A stretch of DNA of 15,965 nucleotides from Rickettsia typhi (lineage in GTDB: Bacteria; Pseudomonadota; Alphaproteobacteria; Rickettsiales; Deianiraeaceae), in assembly GCA_945861605.1 (NCBI GenBank), contig CAMAVG010000013.1, forward strand, positions 1-15,965, written 5' to 3'. How positions within the stretch are numbered: the first letter of the stretch is position 1; each line of letters opens with the position of its first letter. A program made the translations under genes and the position numbers. The notes beneath the pieces are model-generated. The model was not told the origin of the DNA. It worked only from the letters and a program-made list of their open reading frames with translations, and did no database searches. Shown piece by piece: positions 1 through 7,200 of this stretch.

Positions 1-518
1 TGGAAAACTTTTTCGATGACATAAACGAGAATTTGCTCGAAAATGTATTTGTTCAAGCGGAAGCCGGCATTGATGCCTTTGCAATTTTAGACAGTCAACT
101 TCACCACCACATGGAAGGGAATGATTGGTATTTTCCAAAAATGCAAAAATTTGTTGATAAAATAAAAAAAAATTTCCCAAACTTGCCTATTATATATTAC
201 GCACAAAAACTTGAACATTACAAAAAATTAAAAAATATTGATTGCTTCGGCTTTGATTCCTCCCACGATATTTTTGAAATCCTGAAAAACCATCACAACG
301 AATTTGCTATCCAAGGGAATTTTGACCAAAATATTTTGATAATGGAAGCAGAAATTTCAAAAACAAAAGCGGTTGAATATATGAACGAAATTGGGAAACT
401 GCCAGATGAAATGCGAAAAGGCTGGATTAACGGGCTTGGTCATGGAGTTGTGAAGGAATCGAATCAGGAAAATGTGCGTGAATTTATTAAGCAAAATAAG
501 GTAATTTTTGGAAAATGA
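1..518 (+). CDS. hemE: Uroporphyrinogen decarboxylase, C-terminal half (gene runs off the left edge)
   Basis: HemE removes the four acetate carboxyl groups of uroporphyrinogen III to give coproporphyrinogen III in the cytoplasm. The open frame is already running at position 3, so the start codon lies outside the window; about 171 codons of a usual ~345 are visible. Recognisable parts are GIDAFAILDS (family form roughly GAxAxQIFDS), GNFDQNIL (family GNxDPxxL) and, near the end, GLGHGVV followed by ENVREF. The GLGHG histidine corresponds to the conserved histidine of the family's NLGHG motif. The tail is divergent: the usual FNLGHGxLPxTP reads NGLGHGVVKES. The TGA stop overlaps the ATG of hemN (ATGA), which suggests translational coupling of two consecutive haem-pathway steps. 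The family call is firm. Confidence 0.88.
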   Translation, partial: ENFFDDINENLLENVFVQAEAGIDAFAILDSQLHHHMEGNDWYFPKMQKFVDKIKKNFPNLPIIYYAQKLEHYKKLKNIDCFGFDSSHDIFEILKNHHNEFAIQGNFDQNILIMEAEISKTKAVEYMNEIGKLPDEMRKGWINGLGHGVVKESNQENVREFIKQNKVIFGK

Positions 519-1816
519 ACGAATTGATTTTGAAATACAACAAGCAAATTCCACGATATACCTCCTTTCCGACAGTTCCCGAATGGAAAAAAAATATCTC
601 CCACGAACAGTGGCTTTTCGAATTGAAAACACAGGATTTCACAAAAGCCATCAGCGTTTATATCCACATTCCGTTTTGCTACAAAATTTGCTCATTTTGT
701 GCGTGCAATAAAATTCTGCTTGAAAACCCTGAATATATCACGAAATATCTTAAAGCATTGGAAAGGGAAGTTGTTCACTACAAAGAAGAGCTTGGTTTGG
801 AGAAAATCCCCGTTTCACAACTGCATTTTGGCGGAGGCACACCCACAACAGTTCCGGCATCACAAATGGAGCGAATGCTCACAATGCTTTCACAATATTT
901 TGAATATACTCCAAATTGTGAGAAATCCCTCGAAGCACACCCGGAATTCACAACAAAGGAACAGATTTCCGTTCTTGTAAAACACAATTTCACGCGAATC
1001 AGCTTCGGAATTCAAGATTTCACCCACAAAGTTCAAAAAGCGATTGGAAGGGTGCAATCCTATGAGAAAATCACCGATATCGTAAAATATACACGCAAAG
1101 TTGGGATTACTCAAATCAACTTTGATTACATATACGGTCTTCCATTTCAGAATTCAAACTGCATAACCGATATGCTTTCAAAAACGAAAGAACTCTCCCC
1201 AGATAGAATCGCGTTTTATTCCTACGCCAATGTTCCTTGGAAATCTTCCGGTCAAAAGAAATTAAACGATGGACTTCCAACCCCGCAAGCAAAACTTGAA
1301 ATGTTCTTACAAGGGAAAGAGGGTTTTGAAGGTTTGGGATACGAAGCAATTGGAATGGATCACTTCGCCAAAAAGGACGATCCCCTTTTCCAAGCAATGA
1401 AAACCGGCACTCTTCACCGCAATTTTATGGGATACACAACCAAACATTCCAATGTTTTGCTTGGTTTTGGAGTTTCATCCATTAGCGAAACGCCAAATGG
1501 TTACAAACAAAACGAGAAATTCCTCCTAAAATGGCAAGAAAATGTTACGGCAATTGAAAATTCCCACAAGCTTTCGGAAAATCAAGTGAAAATGAAGCAA
1601 ATCATTTTAAGTGTTATGACAAAATTCCAAGCACCAGTCAGCCTTGTGAATACGGAAAAAGTTCCGGAAATGAACAAAATGCTTGCCGATGGCTTGCTTG
1701 TTATTGATGGTGACATTTTGAAAGTGACGCAAAACGGGCGAATCTTCCTTAGGAATATTGCATATTTATTCGATGACCACATAACTCAGGAGCAAAAATT
1801 CAGCACTTCAGTTTAG
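515..1816 (+). CDS. hemN: Oxygen-independent coproporphyrinogen III oxidase (radical SAM)
   Basis: HemN oxidatively decarboxylates two propionate side chains of coproporphyrinogen III to give protoporphyrinogen IX without oxygen, using S-adenosylmethionine and a 4Fe-4S cluster. The 433-residue protein has the HemN hallmarks: RYTSFPT at residues 14-20, YIHIPFC at 49-55, the cluster cysteines C55-x3-C59-x2-C62 followed by C64, HFGGGTPT, SFGIQDF, NFDYIYGLP and YANVPW. The fourth cysteine (CAC, as in the CGC of E. coli HemN) separates true HemN from HemW-like proteins that lack activity. Length is close to E. coli HemN (457). The start ATG overlaps the hemE stop by 4 bases, so the two are probably one transcript. 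Using the oxygen-independent enzyme fits microaerobic or anaerobic conditions, but the rest of the genome is not visible. Confidence 0.93.
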   Translation: MNELILKYNKQIPRYTSFPTVPEWKKNISHEQWLFELKTQDFTKAISVYIHIPFCYKICSFCACNKILLENPEYITKYLKALEREVVHYKEELGLEKIPVSQLHFGGGTPTTVPASQMERMLTMLSQYFEYTPNCEKSLEAHPEFTTKEQISVLVKHNFTRISFGIQDFTHKVQKAIGRVQSYEKITDIVKYTRKVGITQINFDYIYGLPFQNSNCITDMLSKTKELSPDRIAFYSYANVPWKSSGQKKLNDGLPTPQAKLEMFLQGKEGFEGLGYEAIGMDHFAKKDDPLFQAMKTGTLHRNFMGYTTKHSNVLLGFGVSSISETPNGYKQNEKFLLKWQENVTAIENSHKLSENQVKMKQIILSVMTKFQAPVSLVNTEKVPEMNKMLADGLLVIDGDILKVTQNGRIFLRNIAYLFDDHITQEQKFSTSV

Positions 1817-1833
1817 TTTTTGAATAATATTGG

Positions 1834-1862
1834 TTGACAAAATTAATCGGCGATATTTTAAA
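1834..1862 (+). promoter_or_regulatory. Sigma-70-type promoter for hscA
   Basis: A perfect -35 box TTGACA lies at 1834-1839, then a 17-base spacer, then a -10 box TTTAAA at 1857-1862 (4 of 6 consensus positions). The hscA ATG at 1887 begins 24 bases after the -10 box, giving an inferred leader of about 17 bases. The arrangement matches the purA promoter almost exactly. No experimental start site is available. Confidence 0.62.
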
Positions 1863-1886
1863 ATAAAAAAATTTTCTATAAGTTTT

Positions 1887-3617
1887 ATGTCACTTCTCAA
1901 CATTGAAGACGCGGTTACTCACAAAGAAGAAAATGAAGAAATTGCCGTTGGGATTGACTTTGGAACCACAAATTCCCTTTGTTTTTATTTCGATGGAACG
2001 CAAATTCATGAAATCGTGGATATCATGCCATCGGTTTTGTATTTTGACGAAAACGCAAATGTGACAACTCAAGAACTTGCAAAACACGAAGTTTCTTCGA
2101 TCAAACGCTTTGTTGGTGAGGAAAAGCAAATTGAAATCGCGGGAAAGAAATTCTGGGCAGAGCAACTTGCATCGGAGGTTTTCCGGAAAATAAAAAAAAA
2201 TATCGTTGAAACTCTGGGCGATGGTGTAAAAAAATGCGTTGTGACTGTTCCCGCTTATTTTGAAGAACCAAAAAGGAACGCTATCAAATTTGCGGCTGAA
2301 TTAGCAGGTTTGGATGTTCTACGCATGATCTCTGAACCAACCGCAGCAGCGATTTATTATGGAATTGACGAACGCGATGAGGGGTATTACATTGTTTTTG
2401 ACCTTGGCGGCGGAACATTTGATGTCTCGATTTTACAAATGTCCAAAGGTGTCGTGCATGTTGTTGCAACTGGCGGTGATTCCAACCTTGGCGGCGATGA
2501 CTTCGACGAAAAAATTGCAGAATTCTACAAAATATCAAGAAAATCCGCGAAAATCATCAAGGAGAACCTCACCGAAAACACAGTTTTAGACAAAAAATCA
2601 CTCAACCAAATTTCACACGAAGATCTCGCAAAACTTCCAAATGAAATCACAAAAGATGAAATCGATGAAATTATTCTGCCATTAATTCACAAATGCGTCG
2701 CTGTTATGCAAGGCGTTTTGAAGGATTCCCAAATTCCACAAAGCAAAATCCAAGGTCTGATTCTCGTCGGTGGTTCAACTCGCATGCCAATTATTACCGA
2801 AGCACTGAATCACGAATTTTCCGTTCCTGTTTTCAATGATGCCGACCCCGACCGCGTCGTTGCATTCGGTGCAGCAGTTCAGGCATTTCACACGGTGAGG
2901 AAATCCACAGGCAACATTTTGCTCGATGTCATTCCGCTTTCACTTGGAATTGAAACAATTGGCGGTGCAGTTCAGAAAATCATTGAACGAAATACTTCAA
3001 TCCCATTTGAAAAAACCGTTGATTTCACAACATTCGAAGATTTCCAAACAGGAATCACGATCAACATCGTTCAAGGGGAGCGTGACATCGCCAAAGATTG
3101 CCGACTTCTTGCAAATTTTGAACTCAAAGGAATTACCCCCGCGAAAGCAGGAATGGTGAAAGTTTCCATCAAATTTTCACTGGACGAAAACGCCATTCTT
3201 TCAGTTGAAGCTTGGGAAAATAATCCCGATGACAGCACACTTGTAAAAAATGCGATTCAAGTAAAGCCATCGTATGGCATCGCCGGCGATGAAATCCGCG
3301 CAATGCTTGTTGATGCAATCCAAAACGCACAGTTTGACATCGAAAACAAACTTTTAGTTGATGCCACCATCGATGCACGAAACATCATAAAGCTTGTCAA
3401 CGATGCCCTCAACGATTCCCACATTGCAACAAAAACAGAACTTGAAAAAATTCATAAAGTGCTCAATTCTCTCGAGGAAGCAATTATCGCAAAAGAAAGA
3501 CAAAAAATCGATGACCTCGCCAAAGCACTGGATTCCACCGCAAAAGAGTTCGTTGAACGCCGAACAGCGTGGTATTTGAACGAGTATACATCCGGAAAGG
3601 GCGTCGATGAAATTTAA
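1887..3617 (+). CDS. hscA: Hsp70-family iron-sulphur cluster assembly chaperone HscA
   Basis: HscA is the specialised Hsp70 that, with co-chaperone HscB, uses ATP to help transfer Fe-S clusters from IscU to target proteins. The 576-residue product has Hsp70 nucleotide-binding motifs: GIDFGTTNS at residues 22-30, VPAYF at 121-125, SEPTAAA at 149-155 and DLGGGTFDVS at 172-181. The region between the first two motifs is much shorter than in DnaK, as in HscA. The substrate-binding half carries HscA-type signatures (FTTFEDFQTG, QGERDIAKDCR, FELKGITPAKAG) rather than DnaK ones. I chose ATG 1887 over an in-frame TTG at 1830 because the TTG lies upstream of the promoter -35 box and would add a lysine-rich stretch absent from the family. 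No hscB, iscS, iscU, iscA or fdx is adjacent, unlike the common isc operon. Only ~94 bases separate it from rpsJ. Confidence 0.85.
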   Translation: MSLLNIEDAVTHKEENEEIAVGIDFGTTNSLCFYFDGTQIHEIVDIMPSVLYFDENANVTTQELAKHEVSSIKRFVGEEKQIEIAGKKFWAEQLASEVFRKIKKNIVETLGDGVKKCVVTVPAYFEEPKRNAIKFAAELAGLDVLRMISEPTAAAIYYGIDERDEGYYIVFDLGGGTFDVSILQMSKGVVHVVATGGDSNLGGDDFDEKIAEFYKISRKSAKIIKENLTENTVLDKKSLNQISHEDLAKLPNEITKDEIDEIILPLIHKCVAVMQGVLKDSQIPQSKIQGLILVGGSTRMPIITEALNHEFSVPVFNDADPDRVVAFGAAVQAFHTVRKSTGNILLDVIPLSLGIETIGGAVQKIIERNTSIPFEKTVDFTTFEDFQTGITINIVQGERDIAKDCRLLANFELKGITPAKAGMVKVSIKFSLDENAILSVEAWENNPDDSTLVKNAIQVKPSYGIAGDEIRAMLVDAIQNAQFDIENKLLVDATIDARNIIKLVNDALNDSHIATKTELEKIHKVLNSLEEAIIAKERQKIDDLAKALDSTAKEFVERRTAWYLNEYTSGKGVDEI

Positions 3618-3650
3618 TTTCAATATTTCTCATCATTTTTAAAAAAACTC

Positions 3651-3679
3651 TTGACATATAAAAAACTGCGGTTCAAAAG
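3651..3679 (+). promoter_or_regulatory. Probable promoter of the S10 ribosomal operon (strong -35, weak -10)
   Basis: The 94-base gap between hscA and rpsJ contains a perfect TTGACA at 3651-3656 preceded by CTC. At the standard 17-base spacing the -10 position (3674-3679) reads CAAAAG, matching only 3 of 6 bases. A better-looking AACAAT at 3682-3687 lies exactly 24 bases before the rpsJ ATG, but its spacer would be 25 bases. This is the only place in the gap with promoter character, so it probably drives rpsJ and the genes behind it. The exact -10 is unresolved. No hairpin terminator for hscA is visible in the gap. Confidence 0.45.
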
Positions 3680-3711
3680 CTAACAATTATTTTAATGTTT
3701 AATTTAGCGTT

Positions 3712-4068
3712 ATGTCACAAAATTCTGCTCGTGAAACAAAGGAGAGCATCCTTAAGCGTGGTAATATTCGAATCCGCTTTTCTGCTTTTGATAGCAAACT
3801 TCTTGATAAATCAATCACACAAATCGTAAACCACATCAAGCGTGTTGGTGGCGTTGTTAAAGGTCCAATTCCTTTGCCAATCAAAATTGACAGAATTACG
3901 GTTAATAGGTCTCCCCATGTAAATAAAAAATCAATGGAGCAATTCGAAATTCGCAAATTTAGAAGATTGATTGAGATCGTAAATGTTTCTCAAGAAATCA
4001 CAGAACAACTTTCGAATATTGATCTTCCAGCAGGTATTGATGCTGAAATCAAGCTAAACAATAAATAA
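3712..4068 (+). CDS. rpsJ: 30S ribosomal protein S10
   Basis: S10 is a small-subunit head protein, also known as the antitermination factor NusE. The core from NIRIRFSAFD onward matches the family, including GPIPLPIKIDRITV, SPHVNKKSMEQFEIR and RLIEIV. The product is 118 residues against about 103 for most bacteria; the excess is mainly a 15-17 residue N-terminal extension (MSQNSARETKESILKRG). No other ATG, GTG or TTG occurs in frame between 3712 and the conserved core, so the extension appears real. It is the first gene of the operon, 94 bases after hscA, and no Shine-Dalgarno sequence precedes it (upstream TTTAATTTAGCGTT). Confidence 0.95.
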   Translation: MSQNSARETKESILKRGNIRIRFSAFDSKLLDKSITQIVNHIKRVGGVVKGPIPLPIKIDRITVNRSPHVNKKSMEQFEIRKFRRLIEIVNVSQEITEQLSNIDLPAGIDAEIKLNNK

Positions 4069-4090
4069 TAAAATAATTAAGTAAATAATA

Positions 4091-4792
4091 ATGTCTACAG
4101 CTTTTAGAATATCTCTTCTTGGTAAGAAGATTGGAATGACTCAGTTGAAGTCCGCTTCCGGAGCAGTTATCCCAGTAACACTGGTGCAAGTTCTTGAACA
4201 CGATGTGTTCGGAGTAAAAACCATGTCAAAGGATGGCTACAACGCCGTAATATTAAGTGCAGGTGATGTTGTTAAAGAAAAAAATGTCTCAAAGCCACAA
4301 CTTGTCCAATACCAAAAACTTGGAATACAACCACGCAGAAATATTTTTGAAGTTCGCGTTGAATCCGACAAACCTTTGAAATCTTGTGAAAAACTTGAAG
4401 AATCAGTTCTTGCTTCTGCCGAAGGAAGATATGTCGATGTTTCAGGTACAAGCATCGGTAAAGGTTTTGCAGGTCCAATGAAACGCTGGAACTTCGCAGG
4501 TCTTGAAGCTTCGCACGGTGTATCAGTATCACACAGATCACACGGTTCTACAGGTCAAAGACAGGATCCCGGTCGCGTATTCAAAGGTAAACATATGGCT
4601 GGTCACATGGGTGATACAACAATCACAACGCAAAACCTTCAAATCGTTCATATCGATCACGAACTTGGAGTTATCGCAATTCATGGTGCCGTTCCTGGAC
4701 ACAAAAACTCTTATGTGTTCATCAACGATGCTATCAAAATGGGAAGACTTTCGTCTTTTGCAAAATTAAATAATGTTAATTTAGTATTCTAG
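4091..4792 (+). CDS. rplC: 50S ribosomal protein L3
   Basis: L3 is an early-assembling large-subunit protein whose loop approaches the peptidyl transferase centre. The 233-residue product opens with ISLLGKKIGMTQ and carries the highly conserved loop HRSHGSTGQRQDPGR followed by VFKGKHMAGHMG. The glutamine of GQ in that loop corresponds to the methylated residue of E. coli L3. This exact wording of the loop is typical of alphaproteobacteria and is one of the better clues to lineage. It is somewhat longer than the ~209 residues of E. coli. It follows rpsJ by 22 bases; upstream of the ATG the sequence is pure A/T plus a single G (AAGTAAATAATA) with no ribosome-binding motif. Confidence 0.97.
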   Translation: MSTAFRISLLGKKIGMTQLKSASGAVIPVTLVQVLEHDVFGVKTMSKDGYNAVILSAGDVVKEKNVSKPQLVQYQKLGIQPRRNIFEVRVESDKPLKSCEKLEESVLASAEGRYVDVSGTSIGKGFAGPMKRWNFAGLEASHGVSVSHRSHGSTGQRQDPGRVFKGKHMAGHMGDTTITTQNLQIVHIDHELGVIAIHGAVPGHKNSYVFINDAIKMGRLSSFAKLNNVNLVF

Positions 4793-4794
4793 AA

Positions 4795-5421
4795 ATGTCT
4801 ATTTCAGTTATAAGCTTTGAAACTAAAAAAGAGGTTGCGTCTATCGAATCTCCGTCTTTCATCGAAAAATACAAAGATGCAGATACTCAATCTATATCTC
4901 GTATAAACTACATATCAAAAAAAATATCATTCATCAAGAAAGCCTCAACAAAAGGTATTTCCGATGTCTCAGGTACAACAAAAAAACCTTTCAAACAAAA
5001 GGGTACTGGTAATGCTCGTCAGGGTTCATTGCGCTCACCACAATACAGAGGCGGTGGAATTATCTTTGGTCCAAAACCAATTACTGCAACATATAAAATC
5101 AACAAAAAAGAAAAAATTCACGCTAAAAAAGTGTTAATTTCCAAGCTTTTTGCTGCTGGTTGTATTACAATTGTTGACGAAATCAAACTTCCATCATTCA
5201 GAACTCAAGAGGCAATCAAAGTGATAAAAAACCTTGAACTAAAAGGTTCAATTGCAATGATTCACAACAACGAAATTTCGTATGAAGGTCTTAAATCCAT
5301 CTCAAACATTCCTCATGTTGGAGCATACTCATCGGATTCATTCCACATACATGAAATCGTAAAGTACGACAACATCGTGTTCACACGCAGTGCTTTTGAA
5401 AAATTTACACAAGTTTTATAA
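4795..5421 (+). CDS. rplD: 50S ribosomal protein L4
   Basis: L4 binds 23S rRNA domain I and its long loop lines the peptide exit tunnel; in E. coli it also represses the S10 operon. The 208-residue product contains the tunnel-loop signature KPFKQKGTGNARQGSLRSP, followed by QYRGGGIIFGPKP, which define L4. The C-terminal part (VKYDNIVFTRSAFEKF) also fits the family, where a VxxxDxLVxTxxAL-type ending is normal. It begins two bases after the L3 stop. No sequence resembling the structured E. coli S10 leader is possible in the short region before rpsJ, so an L4 attenuation circuit of that kind is unlikely here. Confidence 0.96.
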   Translation: MSISVISFETKKEVASIESPSFIEKYKDADTQSISRINYISKKISFIKKASTKGISDVSGTTKKPFKQKGTGNARQGSLRSPQYRGGGIIFGPKPITATYKINKKEKIHAKKVLISKLFAAGCITIVDEIKLPSFRTQEAIKVIKNLELKGSIAMIHNNEISYEGLKSISNIPHVGAYSSDSFHIHEIVKYDNIVFTRSAFEKFTQVL

Positions 5422-5426
5422 TAATT

Positions 5427-5714
5427 ATGTCAGAATTCTACGCACTAATAAAGCAGGAAATAAACACGGAAAAGAGTCAAAAAGCTCTTGATGAAAGCAA
5501 TGTAAGAACATTCGTCGCACTTCCATCCGTAAGAAAAAAAGAAATAGAAAGTGCCTTCGTTCTTTCGTTTGGTTATAAGCCTGAAAAAATTAATATCTTG
5601 ACTTTTTCAAAAATCATTGCTAACAAACGCAACAGAACCACAAGAACTGTACGAATGAAAAAAATCTTTATATTCCTTCAAAAAGGCAAAGATTTAACAC
5701 TTATAAATAAGTAA
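5427..5714 (+). CDS. rplW: 50S ribosomal protein L23
   Basis: L23 sits beside the peptide exit tunnel and docks trigger factor and SRP. The 95-residue product has the family outline: INTEKSQKALDESN near the start (family form TEKS), FVALPSVRKKEIESAF (family FxVxxxATKxEIKxAV), then a basic loop NKRNRTTRTVRMKK and a short C-terminal strand IFIFLQKGKDLTL. It is among the more diverged proteins of the cluster, but its place between rplD and rplB makes the identification secure. It starts 5 bases after the L4 stop. Confidence 0.93.
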   Translation: MSEFYALIKQEINTEKSQKALDESNVRTFVALPSVRKKEIESAFVLSFGYKPEKINILTFSKIIANKRNRTTRTVRMKKIFIFLQKGKDLTLINK

Positions 5715-5728
5715 ATATTGACTAAAAC

Positions 5729-6556
5729 ATGTTGAAACACTCAAAACCCGTAACAAGCAGCACAAGATTTTTGGTGCAAGTTGATACAAAAAAATACATC
5801 ACAGCGACTGAGCCATACAAGCCTTTGACTTCACCGCTTAAGTCTGCGAATGGTCGTGACTCATTTGGTCACATATCTTGTCGCCATAAATCCGGTGGTC
5901 ATAAAAAGTTATACAGACACATCAGCTTTAGAAGAACATTCTTCGGTGAAGCGGTTATCAAGACAATTGAATATGATCCAAACCGCAACTGTTTTATTTC
6001 ACTCATTGAAAATGCGGATAAATCACACGAGTACATTTTAACATTTCAAGGTGCACAAGTTGGTAATAAAGTTGTATCATCAACAAGTGAGTGCGATTTC
6101 ACAGCAGGAAACACAATGCCATTACAGTATATCCCACTTGGTTTAAATATTCACAATATTGAATTAAAGCCTAACGCTGGTGGAAAAATGGTAAGATCTG
6201 CCGGAAACTTCGCAACTCTTATTTCAAAAGATGACAACAAAGCCATGCTGCGTATGCCTTCAGGTGAAATTCGTTATGTTTCTCTTGATTGTTTTGCAAC
6301 AATTGGTGAAGTTTCAAACCCCGATCACAAAAACATCGTATACGGAAAAGCTGGTAGAAAAAGATGGCTTGGTATTCGTCCAACAGTTCGTGGTGTAGCC
6401 ATGAACCCAGTGGATCACCCGCACGGTGGTGGTGAAGGTAAAACCGGTACCGGTGGAACCCCTGTTACTCCTTGGGGTAAGCCAACAAAGGGTTACAGAA
6501 CTCGCAAGAGAAACAAAATAACCAACAAATTCATCGTAAAAAAGCGTAGTAAATAA
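5729..6556 (+). CDS. rplB: 50S ribosomal protein L2
   Basis: L2 is a core large-subunit protein required for subunit association and peptidyl transfer. The 275-residue length is normal. Diagnostic segments are HKSGGHKKLYRHISFRR near residue 50, PLQYIPLGLNIHNIEL, GGKMVRSAGNFATLISKDD, MPSGEIRYV and, at the C-terminus, RGVAMNPVDHPHGGGEGKT, which includes the conserved histidine corresponding to E. coli H229. The start ATG at 5729 is the first in frame and gives the expected N-terminus (family form K.xKPTSPGxR, here KPVTSSTRF). It lies 14 bases downstream of rplW. Confidence 0.97.
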   Translation: MLKHSKPVTSSTRFLVQVDTKKYITATEPYKPLTSPLKSANGRDSFGHISCRHKSGGHKKLYRHISFRRTFFGEAVIKTIEYDPNRNCFISLIENADKSHEYILTFQGAQVGNKVVSSTSECDFTAGNTMPLQYIPLGLNIHNIELKPNAGGKMVRSAGNFATLISKDDNKAMLRMPSGEIRYVSLDCFATIGEVSNPDHKNIVYGKAGRKRWLGIRPTVRGVAMNPVDHPHGGGEGKTGTGGTPVTPWGKPTKGYRTRKRNKITNKFIVKKRSK

Positions 6557-6566
6557 TAATTGAAAT

Positions 6567-6854
6567 ATGGCTTCAAGATCCCAAAAAAAACCTCCATTTA
6601 TTAATCTAAGTCTTCTAAAAAAAGTCTTCAGATTAAAAAATCGTCACGGTGCAACAGTAAAAACATACTCCCGTGCATCAACAATTACGCCTGATATGGT
6701 CGGTCTGATTATTGCCGTTCACAATGGAAAGCAATTCATTAGTGTAGTAATTACTGAGGACAAAGTTGGACACAAACTTGGTGAATTCTCACCTACAAGA
6801 AAAGCACCTGTCCACAAAGTAAAAGTGAACGCAAAATTAAGTAATGGTAAATAG
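6567..6854 (+). CDS. rpsS: 30S ribosomal protein S19
   Basis: S19 binds the head of the small subunit near the A-site tRNA together with S13. The 95-residue product has the family pattern MASRSQKKPPFI, TYSRASTITPDMVG, IAVHNGKQF and VGHKLGEFSPTRK. The usual tryptophan of the TWSRxSxI motif is tyrosine here. It is the sixth gene of the operon, with a 10-base gap after rplB and a 3-base gap before rplV. The upstream sequence TAATAATTGAAAT contains no Shine-Dalgarno motif. Confidence 0.96.
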   Translation: MASRSQKKPPFINLSLLKKVFRLKNRHGATVKTYSRASTITPDMVGLIIAVHNGKQFISVVITEDKVGHKLGEFSPTRKAPVHKVKVNAKLSNGK

Positions 6855-6857
6855 TAT

Positions 6858-7193
6858 ATGACAACAGCAACACTAAGTAGAGCACAAATCAGCCACAGAA
6901 AACTCGCATTAGGTGCGGATTTGGTTAGAAATATGAAAGCATCTGAAGCGGTATTAACGCTATCATTTCAAGTTCAAAAATCTTGTCAAATTATTCGCAA
7001 ACTATTGCTTTCTGCAATTGCAAACGCTGAAAATAACCACAACACGGATCCTGATTCGCTCGTAATAGACATCATCAATGTTGGTCCAGCGACTCGTCTG
7101 AAAAGATTCCACGCAAGAGGTCGCGGTCGTTCTGCTCCAATTCGCAAGCATTACTCCAACATTACAATCACTTTAAAATCACAAACTAATTAA
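6858..7193 (+). CDS. rplV: 50S ribosomal protein L22
   Basis: L22 has an extended beta hairpin lining the peptide exit tunnel. The 111-residue product shows the usual ISHRKLALGADLVR start of the globular domain, LLLSAIANAENNHNTDPDSL in the middle and NVGPATRLKRFHARGRGRS near the end. The KRFHARGRGR form of the hairpin tip is characteristic of alphaproteobacteria. The start ATG is 3 bases after the rpsS stop, and the length matches the family, so no alternative start is needed. Confidence 0.96.
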   Translation: MTTATLSRAQISHRKLALGADLVRNMKASEAVLTLSFQVQKSCQIIRKLLLSAIANAENNHNTDPDSLVIDIINVGPATRLKRFHARGRGRSAPIRKHYSNITITLKSQTN

Positions 7194-7200
7194 ACGAAAT

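Noticed and set aside
1830..1886. TTG start for hscA 19 codons upstream of ATG 1887
   Set aside because: The TTG lies before a good promoter -35 box at 1834, so it would not be in the transcript from that promoter, and the added stretch does not resemble the family.
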